The notes: a model not told the origin generated them from the letters alone. Counted from the stretch's first letter, positions 24,508-36,181 are shown. The stretch: 38,411 nucleotides of DNA from Nitrospira sp. (GCA_019456345.1 VRUB01000007.1:1-38411), one strand, 5' to 3'. Translations and numbers: made by a program.

Positions 24508-24684
24508 CCGCAATGAGTGACGATGCGCAGCAGCAACACACCAACAAAGAGAGTTCTTGGTAACGTCACAGAAGCACAGCGAGAAGATATTCATTGCCTA
24601 AGGACCAGGCGAGGTAACGCAAGGCTAAGGAGGCTCAAATGAATCCGGGGTCGATCGCAGTAAATGTGGTGATTGGCATACTGA
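24508..24684. other. Short gap with an isolated translation start
   Basis: A strong Shine-Dalgarno sequence (TAAGGAGG) stands five bases before ATG 24639, which opens a frame beginning MNPGSIAVNVVIGILIGAAV, a membrane-like start. This frame then runs out of phase through the regulator remnant described next and becomes Arg/Pro-rich until 24926. It looks like the 5' end of a lost small membrane-protein gene joined to other DNA by deletion. Confidence 0.4.
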
Positions 24685-24933
24685 TTGGCGCGGCTGTGCC
24701 TGAGCAACGGGCTGCGTGGCGATCTTGGCCTGCAACAACGCGAGCGCGAGCTTGCACAGCTTTTCCCCGATGGCCTGCCAACGTTGAAAGAGACGGAGCA
24801 CATCTTAATCAGCGAAGCCCTGCGCCGGGCCGATGGAAATCAGGGAATCGCCGCGGGCATGTTAGGGCGCACGCGACAGGCCCTGAACAAGCGCCTGATC
24901 CGAAACCGGCAAAGTGGTGTCGATAAGGGTTAA
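24685..24933 (+). pseudogene. C-terminal remnant of a sigma-54-type regulator (Fis helix-turn-helix)
   Basis: The 82-codon frame resembles only the tail of NtrC-family regulators: QQRERELAQLFPDGLPTLKE, then ILISEALRRADGNQGIAAGML and GRTRQALNKRLIRNRQ, a typical Fis-type DNA-binding end. The receiver and AAA+ domains are absent upstream. There is no proper start, only a TTG at 24685. The fragment could be expressed as a small DNA-binding protein, but gene decay is the simpler reading. Confidence 0.65.
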
Positions 24934-24994
24934 TGCCGGCGCCTCCTTACGCCCCGAGCTTTTTCGGCCCAGGGAGCTGTATCGCCGGCGTTAA
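24930..24994. repeat. 12-bp inverted repeat flanking 41 bases
   Basis: TTAATGCCGGCG (24930-24941) pairs with CGCCGGCGTTAA (24983-24994), with one G-T pair. It begins at the stop codon of the regulator remnant. It may be a weak terminator or the ends of a small palindromic element; no T-tract follows. Confidence 0.4.
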
Positions 24995-25445
24995 GACCTA
25001 TGAGCCCTACCCCTAAGGAAGCCGTTGGTGTTGTAAGGCTATCTACTCCCACCGTTTCAGTAATATGCCAAAAATAAGGTGATAAATATCCACTTGTTTG
25101 TGTTTTTGACATAATATCTGGCAATGGCCCATCAATTCCTTAGAATATGTCATCATGTGGAGAGCACCTCTCATATTCATGCTGAATTTCTGGCGCGGCG
25201 TGTTACGACCGGTAAATCCAAACCCACTGTGGGGCAGTTCATGATAGTGATGTGGTGCCGGCTAGAGATGGCCCACCGTGCTCACGGCGGCCCGAGCGTG
25301 TTTGGGGCGTGGCATCGACACGGCGCGGGCCCGCAACAACAGTGCTGTCAGCGGCGCATGTTATACTCGCCCGAGCTTGCTAAGCTCGCCGATTTAGCCA
25401 AATAAACCACAAGCAACCACCGCGAACACAAGGAACGCACCCAAC
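24995..25445. other. Leader region of metK
   Basis: No gene is supported; a 93-codon frame (25124-25405) has no recognisable domain. The first part is AT-rich around 25060-25125. A TATACT at 25362-25367 is a good minus-10 for metK, with no clear minus-35 at the right distance. A perfect 7-bp stem (CGAGCTT, loop GCT, AAGCTCG at 25372-25388) would lie in the leader RNA. I did not find the conserved cores of SAM or SAH riboswitches. Confidence 0.45.
25362..25367 (+). promoter_or_regulatory. Possible minus-10 box of the metK promoter
   Basis: TATACT matches five of six consensus bases about 79 bases upstream of the metK start. The minus-35 region is poor, so this call rests on the minus-10 alone. 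Confidence 0.3.
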
Positions 25446-26627
25446 ATGGCGGATAGCTACCTCTTTACTTCCGAGTCGGTTTCCGAAGGCCACCCCGACA
25501 AGGTGGCGGATCAGATCTCCGACTCCATCCTCGACGCAATCATAGGCCAGGACCCGCACTCCCGTGTCGCTTGCGAGACTATGGTCAATACCGGCATGGC
25601 CGTCATCTCGGGCGAAATTACCACCAGCGCGTGGGTGGACATGCCGGAGATCGTGCGCGGGACCATCAAGCGCATCGGCTACGAGTCCTCCATGGGCTTT
25701 GACTGGGAATCGTGTGCCGTACTGACAGCCATCGACAAGCAGTCCCAGGACATCGCCCAGGGCGTGAACGAAGGCCAGGGGCTGGACCTCGATCAAGGCG
25801 CCGGCGACCAGGGCATGATGTTCGGCTATGCCACCGAGGAAACCGAGGAGCTCATGCCCATGCCCATCAGCTTTGCCCACCGACTGATGAAACGACAGGC
25901 CGAGGTGCGCCGTAGCGGCCGGTTGCCGTGGCTGCGTCCCGACGCGAAGTCCCAGGTCACTGTGCGCTACGAGAACGGTGCTGCCGTCGGTATCGACACC
26001 GTGGTCTTGTCTACCCAACATGCGCCGGACATCGATTATGCTCGGCTCAAGGAAGCGGTCATCGATGAAATCATCAAACCGGTATTACCGGCGGAGTGGC
26101 TGGGCAAGGACACGAAGTATCTGGTCAACCCGACGGGGCGATTTGTTATTGGCGGACCGGTCGGCGACTGCGGTTTGACGGGGCGCAAGATCATAGTCGA
26201 TACCTACGGCGGCATGGCCCGCCACGGTGGTGGCGCGTTTTCCGGCAAGGACCCAAGCAAGGTCGATCGTTCCGCTGCCTACGCGGCACGCTACGTCGCC
26301 AAAAACGTGGTCGCCGGCGGTCTCGCGGGGCGCTGCGAAATCCAGGTGGCCTATGCGATTGGCGTCGCGCGCCCGATTTCGGTGCACGTGGAGACCTTCG
26401 GCACCGGGCGCATCACCGATGAGAAGATCGCCGAGCTGGTGCGGGCACATTTTGATCTTCGCCCCAAGGCGATTATCCAGCAGCTCGATCTGTTACGCCC
26501 GATCTACTCGCTGACGGCGGCCTACGGCCATTTCGGGCGCAGCGAACCTACATTCACCTGGGAGCGCACTGACAAGGCGCAAGCGTTGCGTGATGCCCTG
26601 GGGCCCAAGGCAATCAAGCGCGCCTAG
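25446..26627 (+). CDS. metK: S-adenosylmethionine synthetase
   Basis: Makes S-adenosylmethionine from methionine and ATP in the cytoplasm. At 393 residues it has the full family length. The N-terminal ATP/Mg motif [20 protein letters not shown] is intact, as are [13 protein letters not shown] (adenine/methionine region), the P-loop-like [18 protein letters not shown] and the ending [12 protein letters not shown]. It is followed after 51 bases by ahcY, so the methyl donor and the enzyme clearing its by-product are encoded together. Confidence 0.98.
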   Translation: MADSYLFTSESVSEGHPDKVADQISDSILDAIIGQDPHSRVACETMVNTGMAVISGEITTSAWVDMPEIVRGTIKRIGYESSMGFDWESCAVLTAIDKQSQDIAQGVNEGQGLDLDQGAGDQGMMFGYATEETEELMPMPISFAHRLMKRQAEVRRSGRLPWLRPDAKSQVTVRYENGAAVGIDTVVLSTQHAPDIDYARLKEAVIDEIIKPVLPAEWLGKDTKYLVNPTGRFVIGGPVGDCGLTGRKIIVDTYGGMARHGGGAFSGKDPSKVDRSAAYAARYVAKNVVAGGLAGRCEIQVAYAIGVARPISVHVETFGTGRITDEKIAELVRAHFDLRPKAIIQQLDLLRPIYSLTAAYGHFGRSEPTFTWERTDKAQALRDALGPKAIKRA

Positions 26628-26678
26628 CTCGAGCGCCGGACCCCCGATTCCAGCATTAAGGCCATTAGGACATTCGTA

Positions 26679-27989
26679 ATGAGCACACCCGTGGAACACC
26701 TGCAGCCGGATCACAAAGTCGCTGATATCTCGCTGGCGGACTGGGGTCGCAAAGAGATTGCCATCGCCGAAACGGAGATGCCTGGCCTGATGGCGCTGCG
26801 CGAGGAGTATGCAGGCCAGGCCCCGCTCAAGGGGGCGCGCATCGCCGGCTGTCTGCACATGACCATACAGACGGCGGTGCTGATCGAAACCCTGGTACAG
26901 CTCGGTGCCGAGATACGTTGGTCATCGTGCAATATATTTTCTACCCAGGATCACGCTGCTGCTGCCATTGCCGCACGCGATATCCCGGTGTTCGCGTGGA
27001 AGGGCGAAACCGAGGAGGAGTTCTGGTGGTGCATCGATCAGAGCATCTTCGGCCCCCACAACTGGCGGCCCAACATGATCCTCGATGACGGCGGTGATCT
27101 GACCAAGGTAATGCATGAAAAATACCCGGAGCTGTTGGCGGACGTGCGCGGCATCTCCGAAGAGACCACTACCGGAGTACATCGTCTCTACCAGATGCAG
27201 CAACAAGGAAAGCTTCTAGCGGCGAGTATCAACGTCAATGATTCCGTAACCAAATCCAAGTTTGACAATCTCTATGGCTGCCGCGAGTCACTGGTCGACG
27301 GCATCAAGCGTGCCACCGATGTCATGATCGCGGGGAAGATTGCCATCGTGTGCGGCTACGGTGATGTCGGTAAAGGCTCGGCGCAGGCCTTACGCGGATT
27401 GGGGGCCTCCGTATCGGTCACCGAGATCGATCCCATCTGTGCGCTGCAGGCAACGATGGAAGGCTACCGTGTGGTCACCATGGATGAGGCCGCCCCGCTG
27501 GGCGACATCTTCGTCACCGCAACCGGAAACTGCAATGTAATCACGCTCGAGCACATGCAACGGATGAAGGACCAGGCGATTGTGTGCAACATCGGCCATT
27601 TCGACTCGGAGGTTGATATCGCGAACCTGCGCCAGTATCAGTGGGAAAACATCAAACCGCAGGTGGACCACGTAATCTTTCCCGACGGCAAGCGCATTAT
27701 CGTGCTTGCAGAAGGACGCCTGGTTAATCTCGGGTGCGCCACTGGACACCCGAGCTTTGTGATGTCGGCATCGTTTACGAATCAGGTGATGGCTCAGATC
27801 GAGCTGTGGCGCAACTACGAGAACTATGACAAGAAGGTCTACGTGTTGCCCAAGCAGCTTGACGAAAAGGTCGCGCGGCTGCACCTTAAAAAGATCGGTG
27901 CGCACTTGACCGAGCTCACAAAAGAACAGGCTGAGTACATCAATGTCCCGGTGGAGGGCCCCTACAAGCCGAATTATTATAGGTATTAA
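26679..27989 (+). CDS. ahcY: S-adenosylhomocysteine hydrolase (adenosylhomocysteinase)
   Basis: Hydrolyses S-adenosylhomocysteine to adenosine and homocysteine, removing the inhibitor of methyltransferases. The 436-residue product shows [16 protein letters not shown], the substrate region [14 protein letters not shown], the NAD-binding motif [15 protein letters not shown] with the adjacent VTEIDP, and the C-terminal tail PYKPNYYRY whose Lys and Tyr reach the neighbouring subunit. No SAH riboswitch sequence was seen in the 51-base gap before it. Confidence 0.98.
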   Translation: MSTPVEHLQPDHKVADISLADWGRKEIAIAETEMPGLMALREEYAGQAPLKGARIAGCLHMTIQTAVLIETLVQLGAEIRWSSCNIFSTQDHAAAAIAARDIPVFAWKGETEEEFWWCIDQSIFGPHNWRPNMILDDGGDLTKVMHEKYPELLADVRGISEETTTGVHRLYQMQQQGKLLAASINVNDSVTKSKFDNLYGCRESLVDGIKRATDVMIAGKIAIVCGYGDVGKGSAQALRGLGASVSVTEIDPICALQATMEGYRVVTMDEAAPLGDIFVTATGNCNVITLEHMQRMKDQAIVCNIGHFDSEVDIANLRQYQWENIKPQVDHVIFPDGKRIIVLAEGRLVNLGCATGHPSFVMSASFTNQVMAQIELWRNYENYDKKVYVLPKQLDEKVARLHLKKIGAHLTELTKEQAEYINVPVEGPYKPNYYRY

Positions 27990-28317
27990 AACCGGGCCCA
28001 AGATTCGACCCCAAGATACAAGCTGGTTGTTCTTGGCCCGAGAAAAATCATCGAGGCCTTAAGGGCACGTCAGTCCGGCCCTGTAGTTACTCAATCTATG
28101 CCGCGGAGCCTCTAGATTAAGGCGAGCGCCGAGTGTGACAGTAACCAAAGACAGGCGCACGCAGTTGTGGGTAGAATTCAGCTAGTTGATCAACCATTCG
28201 GTAACGGCGCATCAACGGAGCATTACACGCTGCGCCGGTGCGGACTAAGCGAAGGCTTGTCGCATTCTCATAGAAAATCCTCCTCCCTTCAAACAAGCGG
28301 CGCACAGCCAAAAACCC
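27990..28317. other. 328-base gap after ahcY
   Basis: No complete gene. It starts with a terminator-like stem (27993-28040). The frame of the next gene stays open upstream to a TAA at 28246-28248, with plausible-looking codons but no ATG, GTG or TTG start before 28318. The region may therefore contain decayed 5' coding sequence of that gene. A minus-strand frame (28117-28737) is judged a shadow. Confidence 0.5.
27993..28040 (+). terminator. Possible terminator stem after ahcY
   Basis: CGGGCCCAAGA (27993-28003) pairs with TCTTGGCCCG (28031-28040) with one bulged C and a long 27-base loop. No T-tract follows (AGAAAAATC), so intrinsic termination is uncertain. Confidence 0.3.
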
Positions 28318-29211
28318 ATGGCTGTTCCCGTCGAGGAGGGCACGGAGATAGCTGCGTGCTATATCAACGCCGGAGTGCGATTTGCGGGCTTTCATCACTC
28401 TGATCTGGATTGGTACGAAGCACGACAAATGCGGGGTGAACCACCCCCGGAGCGATATGACACGCTCGCGTATGCGGACCACGTCAAGGCGAACCTGGAT
28501 GCTTTCAGCGGAGTCCTGATCCCGCACCGGGTAATTGTTTATCAGCCACCCGAAGTTCACGCAACGGCGTTTCGCAACCTTGCGAGTCGCGGGATTAAGG
28601 ATATCGTGTTTGTTGGCAAGCCCTTTAGTAGGCCACCGCCAGGTGTCGTCTATCGTAACACCGTGGAGAGGATGCTGTCGTATGTGGTCAATCAGCTGCC
28701 GAGTCTTGAACTCAACCTGGGAGTTGTCGTCATTCACGAGCGCAAAGGCGAAACCGAAAGACTAGCGAGGAAGTTCGAGGCCGCTGGGAGGCGGAAGCTG
28801 CGCTTGATTGGGCAATTCCTGGACAGCGCCGGTCCTGCATTGTCCTTTATGGACGCTCTCGCATCAGAATTCGGGCAAAGAGGCTTCAGCCTCGATCGAT
28901 TGGAGTGGAATGTCGGCCTGGCGATGTTTACTTTGAAGAACCGCACGTTTCACGCAAAATTGTTGAGAAAAGACCAGTTGGCTTGCGAAAAAAGATTTCA
29001 TGGTTTGCCATCCGTAGAGGCGAGGGTGGACGAGTCTATCCGGATGAATCTCGAGTTCGCCGAGCAGATAAAGGAGAGGGGGCACGAACTTGGCGTCAGC
29101 ATCGGCTTTAGCATACAGCCAATCATTGAACGCAATCGTGACGGCACGATCCATGCTGGATTGTACGGTGCCGTGGAATTGGTGAAGCAATTGAATCGCC
29201 TCTATCAGTAA
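28318..29211 (+). CDS. Methylenetetrahydrofolate-reductase-like TIM-barrel protein
   Basis: A 297-residue product whose strand-helix pattern fits the MTHFR (MetF) superfamily. ATAFRNLASRGIKDIVFVGK corresponds to the stretch before the family GDPP loop, here replaced by GKPFSRPPPGVVY. LGVVVIHERKGETERLARKF matches the PE-H-E plus LKRK region, and LIGQFLDSAG the TQ-FFD strand. The catalytic N-terminal Glu strand is not obvious, and the start lacks a Shine-Dalgarno sequence. The frame is open for 23 codons before ATG 28318, so the N-terminus may be truncated or mis-started. Its position after metK-ahcY fits a methyl-cycle role, but I cannot confirm MetF activity. Confidence 0.55.
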   Translation: MAVPVEEGTEIAACYINAGVRFAGFHHSDLDWYEARQMRGEPPPERYDTLAYADHVKANLDAFSGVLIPHRVIVYQPPEVHATAFRNLASRGIKDIVFVGKPFSRPPPGVVYRNTVERMLSYVVNQLPSLELNLGVVVIHERKGETERLARKFEAAGRRKLRLIGQFLDSAGPALSFMDALASEFGQRGFSLDRLEWNVGLAMFTLKNRTFHAKLLRKDQLACEKRFHGLPSVEARVDESIRMNLEFAEQIKERGHELGVSIGFSIQPIIERNRDGTIHAGLYGAVELVKQLNRLYQ

Positions 29212-29399
29212 CCTACGTTGTCGGCTACAAGCCGGCGCGAGCGCGGTGGCGGTGGAAGAGAAAACCAAAGTACAGGCTAACGTAGTAGTGCGGGTGGGTC
29301 GTGTCACGTGTTGCGCCACGACAGCGTCGACAACAGAAGGCGCTTTATTCAGACCAGTCTCTCGGCGGTCTCTGCGCGAGCTGGGGTCGATTATTTCGT

Positions 29400-29744
29400 C
29401 TACCTATCGCACCAATCGCCCGTTGGAATCACCGCAGCCTTAGGTGCATAGCGATAGACGTAGACCCATGCTTTCCCGAAGGGTGTGACAATTCGGCGAC
29501 GAAAGTACTCCGCCGGGCAATCCTCGAACTCATCCAGCCTTGACAATGTTCGCCCATCGACGGCAAAAACCTCGCCAATGATCGCTGTACTGCCGCCATC
29601 AGTAATCGCGGGGAAGGGGCCCATACCGAACATCGTGTAGCACGGTTCGGTCTTGTGCGCGCCCAAGTACTTCGCGTGCCGCAGCAAAGGGTGGTGCGAT
29701 TGCCCACGGCGCAAGCTGCCGTACACAAAAACAAGCTCTTTCAC
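29400..29744 (-). CDS. Gamma-glutamylcyclotransferase-like (GGCT/AIG2 fold) protein
   Basis: A 114-residue GGCT-fold protein. GTG 29744 is chosen because GGAGG lies eight bases upstream and the family start KELVFVYGSLRRGQSHH follows at once; a longer frame to 29852 adds low-complexity residues. The substrate loop YGSLRRG, the middle GEVFAVDGRTLSRLDEFE with the acidic residues expected for catalysis, and the C-terminal strand GKAWVYVYRY are present. Family members act on gamma-glutamyl amines or peptides; the substrate here is unknown. It is divergent from the prolyl iminopeptidase gene. Confidence 0.85.
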   Translation of the reverse strand: MKELVFVYGSLRRGQSHHPLLRHAKYLGAHKTEPCYTMFGMGPFPAITDGGSTAIIGEVFAVDGRTLSRLDEFEDCPAEYFRRRIVTPFGKAWVYVYRYAPKAAVIPTGDWCDR

Positions 29745-30117
29745 CGATCGGCCTCCACTTAAGGTCTCTACGATATGAGCGCGGTCCGTGGAACTGTCGG
29801 CTTCAGTCCCCCGCGTGTTGTCGCTATACTGCGTCCATCGTCGCGCCCGCAACCGGCGACATCCAAGGCCGCCCGGCCCACAGCTGGCTGCGGACAGATG
29901 AAGACCGCGCCGGCCACCGCATCAGGGCGCACGCGGATATTCTTGCCGTCGGAGCCGGCTAGGTATTATTGACACAAGCGGCGGCGCTTCAAGCCAGAGG
30001 CCGGTGCCTGGACCGACCGCAGGCCCGCCGGCACATCTCGGGGCGCCGTAAGTGCCCGCGGTCTTGCCCACGCCTGGTGCTGAAAACGTCAAAAACTCTG
30101 GGGGTCGCCACCAAGGC
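29745..30117. other. 373-base divergent intergenic region
   Basis: No gene is supported between the GGCT-like gene and pip. Several frames are open because of high GC. A TATACT at about 29825 could be a minus-10 box on the plus strand, with no good minus-35. Bases about 29835-29963 read as a coding-like fragment in one frame (GDIQGRPAHSWL, then RAHADILAVGAG) but have no start, and I do not recognise it. Confidence 0.45.
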
Positions 30118-31080
30118 ATGCGCAAGCTCTATCCCGACATCCAACCCTACGCCACGCAGCGGCTCGCCGTCGATTCGCTGCACGTGCTGCATGTAGAGGA
30201 GTGCGGCAACCCTGAGGGTGTGCCGGTGCTGCTGGTACACGGCGGCCCAGGGGCCGGGATCGAGCCCTATCACCGGCGCTTTCTCGACCCGAATGTGTAT
30301 CGGATGGTGTTGTTCGACCAGCGCGGGGCGGGCCGGTCCACGCCGCATGCAAGCCTGGAGTCAAACACCACCCAGCATCTGCTGGCCGACCTCGAGCTCT
30401 TGCGCGAGCACCTTGGCATCAATCGCTGGCTGCTGCTGGGCGGGTCCTGGGGTTCGGCGCTGAGTCTGCTTTATGCCGAGGCGCATCCGCAGCGGGTGCT
30501 CGGGCTGATTTTGCGCGGGGTCTTTCTTTGTCGGCCGCGCGAGATCCGATGGTTCTATCAGGATGGTGCGGGGCGCGTCTTTCCAGAGTACTGGCAGGAG
30601 TTTGTGGCGCCAATCCCGGAGGAGGAGCGGCACGACTTGCTGGCGGCGCATTACCGTCGTCTTATCGGTGACGATGAGGTCGCACGCATGGCGTGCGCCA
30701 AGGCGTGGTCTTTGTGGCAAGGGCGCGCGGCCACCCTGGGGCGCAACACGCATGTTATGGAGTTTTTCGCCTCGCCCCATACCGCCGTCGCACTGGCGCG
30801 GATGGGGGCGCACTATTTCATCAACAGCGCCTTCCTTGGGTCCAACCAGATCCTGCGCGACGCGCACCGCCTGCGCGGGATGCCCGGGGTTATCGTTCAT
30901 GGGCGCTACGACATGATCTGCCCCCTCGAGAGCGCCTTCGACCTTCAGCGTGCCTGGCCAGACGCGCGTCTGGAAATCATTCCCGAGGCGGGACATTCGG
31001 CCTCTGAGCCTGGCATCGTCAATGCGCTTGTGCTGGCCGGGATCGAAATGGCCGAGCGCGTGACACGCGCAACGTCCTGA
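30118..31080 (+). CDS. pip: Prolyl iminopeptidase (prolyl aminopeptidase)
   Basis: An alpha/beta-hydrolase that removes N-terminal proline from peptides. The 320-residue product has the family N-terminus YATQRLAVDSLHVLHVEECGN split over strands, the oxyanion loop VHGGPGAG, FDQRGAGRSTPHA, the nucleophile elbow LLGGSWGSALSL with Ser110, the acid in HGRYDMICP (Asp265) and the base in EAGHSASEP (His293). ATG 30118 is preferred to an upstream GTG at 30052 because family homology starts here. The stop overlaps the apaH start by one base (TGATG), so translation is coupled. Confidence 0.93.
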   Translation: MRKLYPDIQPYATQRLAVDSLHVLHVEECGNPEGVPVLLVHGGPGAGIEPYHRRFLDPNVYRMVLFDQRGAGRSTPHASLESNTTQHLLADLELLREHLGINRWLLLGGSWGSALSLLYAEAHPQRVLGLILRGVFLCRPREIRWFYQDGAGRVFPEYWQEFVAPIPEEERHDLLAAHYRRLIGDDEVARMACAKAWSLWQGRAATLGRNTHVMEFFASPHTAVALARMGAHYFINSAFLGSNQILRDAHRLRGMPGVIVHGRYDMICPLESAFDLQRAWPDARLEIIPEAGHSASEPGIVNALVLAGIEMAERVTRATS

Positions 31081-31907
31081 TGGCGGTCTATGCCATCGGC
31101 GACGTCCAGGGATGCTACGACGAGCTGGCTGCACTGCTGGCACAGCTGCATTTCGACCGCGCGCACGATACGCTGTGGTTCACCGGTGACCTCGTGAACC
31201 GCGGCCCGCGCTCGGCCGATGTTGTGCGGTTTGTCAGGGACCTGGGGGACAATGCGATCGCCGTGCTCGGCAATCACGATCTGCATCTGCTTGCGGTTGC
31301 CGCCGGGGCGTGCGTGCGTGGCGCTACCGACACTTTCGCAGATCTGCTGGGTGCCGAGGATAGTGATGTGCTGCTCGACTGGTTGCGTGCACGCCCGCTG
31401 CTGTACCACGGCGCAGCCCTTGGCTTTACCCTAATCCATGCCGGACTGCTTCCACAATGGGATCTTGCGCGCGCTCGCGCCCTGGCGGCGGAGGTCGAGG
31501 CGCAGCTGCGCGGCCCGGCATATTCCGAGCTCTTGCACCATATGTATGGCGACGCACCGGACAGCTGGGACGAATCTCTGAACGGCTGGAATCGGGTTCG
31601 CGTTATTATTAACTCCTTCACGCGCCTGCGTTACTGCGATCGCGACGGCCGCATGGACCTGCGCCCGGTGGGGGCACCGGGATCGCAGCCGCGCCATCTG
31701 ATACCCTGGTTCCAGATCCCGCAGCGCCGTTCCCGCAACCTCACTGTTATACTTGGCCACTGGTCGACCCTGGGTGTGTGGCAGCGCGATGGCGTGATCG
31801 CGCTCGATACGGGCTGCCTTTGGGGCGGCGCATTGACGGCGGTGCGGCTGGATAGCGCGCAGCGGCAATTCTTTCGCGTGCGCTGTGGGCAGCATCAGAC
31901 GCCTTAG
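31080..31907 (+). CDS. apaH: Symmetrical bis(5'-nucleosyl)-tetraphosphatase ApaH
   Basis: Cleaves diadenosine tetraphosphate to two ADP and also acts on Np4-capped RNA in enterobacteria. The 275-residue metallophosphatase starts IGDVQGCYDEL, then has GDLVNRGPRS and LGNHDLHLL, the metal-binding sequence set of the phosphoprotein phosphatase family. NGWNRVRVIINSFTRLRYCD, ILGHWSTLG and ALDTGCLWGG are characteristic of ApaH. The order is apaH then apaG, the reverse of E. coli. Confidence 0.96.
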   Translation: MAVYAIGDVQGCYDELAALLAQLHFDRAHDTLWFTGDLVNRGPRSADVVRFVRDLGDNAIAVLGNHDLHLLAVAAGACVRGATDTFADLLGAEDSDVLLDWLRARPLLYHGAALGFTLIHAGLLPQWDLARARALAAEVEAQLRGPAYSELLHHMYGDAPDSWDESLNGWNRVRVIINSFTRLRYCDRDGRMDLRPVGAPGSQPRHLIPWFQIPQRRSRNLTVILGHWSTLGVWQRDGVIALDTGCLWGGALTAVRLDSAQRQFFRVRCGQHQTP

Positions 31908-31977
31908 CAGTACCCGTGGCTCGATTATTCGTGCAGAATGCCGTCGTCGAGATCGGCCACTATTAAAGGCATTCAGC

Positions 31978-32361
31978 ATGACAGAGTCCAGCAAGTACCG
32001 TATTGATGTTTCGGTGAAGACTGCGTATCTCGCCGATCAGTCCGCGCCGGAAATGCAGCGTTACGTATTTGCCTACACCATTACGATTGCTAACATCGGC
32101 ACCGTGCCGGCGCGACTACTGACGCGGCACTGGATCATCACTGACGCCAACAACAAGGTACAAGAGGTGCGTGGCGAGGGGGTGGTCGGACAGCAGCCTT
32201 ACCTCGAGCCTGGCATGCGCTTTGAGTACACCAGCGGCGCCATTCTGGAGACGCCGGTCGGTACCATGCATGGGAGCTATCAAATGGTGGCGGACGACGG
32301 CGCCGCCTTCGACGCCCCGATCCCGCAGTTCACGCTGAGCATGCCTCGTACGCTGCACTAA
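31978..32361 (+). CDS. apaG: ApaG (DUF525) protein
   Basis: A 127-residue ApaG-domain protein with a fibronectin-like beta fold. The family sequences are clear: RYVFAYTITIANIGTVPARLL in two strands, RHWIITDANNKVQEVRGEGVVG, QPYLEPGMRFEYTSGA and MHGSYQMV. ATG 31978 has AAAGG nine bases before it; an in-frame upstream ATG at 31885 lies inside apaH and is not used. The molecular function is not settled; linkage to apaH is common. It is convergent with gyrB, which ends 123 bases away. Confidence 0.95.
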   Translation: MTESSKYRIDVSVKTAYLADQSAPEMQRYVFAYTITIANIGTVPARLLTRHWIITDANNKVQEVRGEGVVGQQPYLEPGMRFEYTSGAILETPVGTMHGSYQMVADDGAAFDAPIPQFTLSMPRTLH

Positions 32362-32483
32362 CAAATGCGCGCAAGCACCTCCTCTCCTTCAAAAACTCAA
32401 TAAAATCAACGAGTTATTCGGGGGATCACTTGGGCGGACCGCCTTAAGGCTGCGCCCGGCTGTGGCGCGCGCCACCGGGACGG

Positions 32484-34937
<2,454 letters not shown>

Positions 34938-35060
34938 CTATGTTAGCATTTGTGACCGCGGCAGGCTCGGCTCACGGGCACCGGATCAATTTCATTACTT
35001 AATATATATGACGGCATTGTGCTCGTGGCACAATACCCCATTGTCCCTGCGCCGGCGGGG

Positions 35061-36143
35061 TCAGGCGTTCTCGCTCACGGTCAGTCGCCCTTGTTCCACG
35101 TGGAACACCCTGGTTTGTCCCGCGCGCGTCACGATACGGCTAGCCTCGGTCGCGGTAATAAAGGCCTGCGCGCCCAGGCTGCCCAGGGCGGCGAGCAGTT
35201 CTTGGCGGCGCTGCGCGTCAAGCTCTCCGGCTATGTCGTCCAGCAATAACACACACTGCCGCCCCGCTCCACGCAAATACAGGTCTATTTGCGCCAACCG
35301 CAACGCTACGACAGCAAGCGCCTGTTGGCCCTGTGAGCCGCGCTCGCGCAGCGGCATCTCATCCAACGTCACAATCAGATCACTCCGGTGGGGGCCGCAT
35401 GTGGTATGGCCGCGCTCGCGGTCCTGCGAGCGTGCCGCACACAATGCCTGCGCCAGCGAGAGGCCCACGGGCCATCCGCGCGCTAGCGTCACGGTGAGCC
35501 CGTCGGTACCCAGCAGTAATCGCGCGTACTGCGCGATTCGTGGCTCCCAGCGGCACGCGTAGTCGGCGCGGCGCGAGAGTATTTCTTCGCCGGTCTGAGC
35601 CAGCTCAGCATCCCAGCTGTCCAGATTTGCGTTGCCGGCTGCTGTGCGCAGTGCGGCGTTCCGTTGCTGCAGGGCGCGCTCGTAGCGCGACCACAGTGGG
35701 TAGAACTGGGGTTCCACGTGGAACAGCCCCCAGTCGATCATGCCGCGCCGATAGCGAGCACTGTGCGTCAATCGGTAGCGACTCTCCGGTCCGATCACCT
35801 GCACGGGCATCACGTGCGCCAGTGCTCCTATGGTGAGCGCGGTCTGCCCGTTGATGCGAATGCGCCGCCCAGTCGCCGTCCGTTCAATCCCAATCGCCAC
35901 CGCCTCACCTGCGTGCGTGCGCCAGTGGCCGCGTACCGTCAGTGTGTCAGTGCCTGCACGTAATAACTGGGCGGTGCGGCCGCTACGAAACGTGCGCCCG
36001 AGTGCGAGCAAATGGATCGCTTCCAGCAGGGTGGTCTTGCCGCTGCCATTGGGTCCCGCAATGACGTTCAGGTGCGGTCCTGGCTCCAAGGTTATATGTT
36101 CGACAATGCGTAGATTGTCGGCCTCGAGCAGGGTCAGTGACAT
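35061..36143 (-). CDS. recF: DNA replication and repair protein RecF
   Basis: An SMC-like ATPase that helps load RecA at single-strand gaps. The 360-residue product has Walker A in VIAGPNGSGKTTLLEAIHLL, the ABC signature region near MPLRERGSQGQQALAVVALRLAQ, and Walker B CVLLLDDIAGELDAQRRQEL. The family block DWGLFHVEPQFYPLW is present. Two parS palindromes lie inside the gene (35092-35107 and 35710-35725) and each encodes the residues FHVE in this frame. The gene sits 38 bases after dnaN; an AAGG lies five bases before the start. Confidence 0.97.
   Translation of the reverse strand: MSLTLLEADNLRIVEHITLEPGPHLNVIAGPNGSGKTTLLEAIHLLALGRTFRSGRTAQLLRAGTDTLTVRGHWRTHAGEAVAIGIERTATGRRIRINGQTALTIGALAHVMPVQVIGPESRYRLTHSARYRRGMIDWGLFHVEPQFYPLWSRYERALQQRNAALRTAAGNANLDSWDAELAQTGEEILSRRADYACRWEPRIAQYARLLLGTDGLTVTLARGWPVGLSLAQALCAARSQDRERGHTTCGPHRSDLIVTLDEMPLRERGSQGQQALAVVALRLAQIDLYLRGAGRQCVLLLDDIAGELDAQRRQELLAALGSLGAQAFITATEASRIVTRAGQTRVFHVEQGRLTVSENA
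35092..35107. promoter_or_regulatory. parS centromere site, perfect palindrome
   Basis: TGTTCCACGTGGAACA is a perfect 16-bp palindrome matching the ParB-binding parS sites known near origins in pseudomonads and many other bacteria. ParB bound here would help segregate the origin. It lies within the 3' part of recF. Confidence 0.85.
35710..35725. promoter_or_regulatory. parS centromere site, one mismatch
   Basis: GGTTCCACGTGGAACA keeps the 14-bp core GTTCCACGTGGAAC and differs from the other site only at the first base. It lies within recF, 603 bases from the terminal copy when the two centres are compared by start positions (35710 against 35092 gives 618). Confidence 0.8.
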
Positions 36144-36181
36144 CTTCGCCTTGGTGCCGGGAGAGCTGTAGCGCTCGCCGA

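Noticed and set aside
26628-26678. Possible SAH riboswitch before ahcY
   Set aside because: The gap is only 51 bases and lacks the conserved SAH aptamer sequence; the metK leader was also checked by eye without a match.
28117-28737. A 206-codon minus-strand frame
   Set aside because: It overlaps the MTHFR-like gene, whose plus-strand frame shows a superfamily-like strand-helix pattern; the minus frame shows none.
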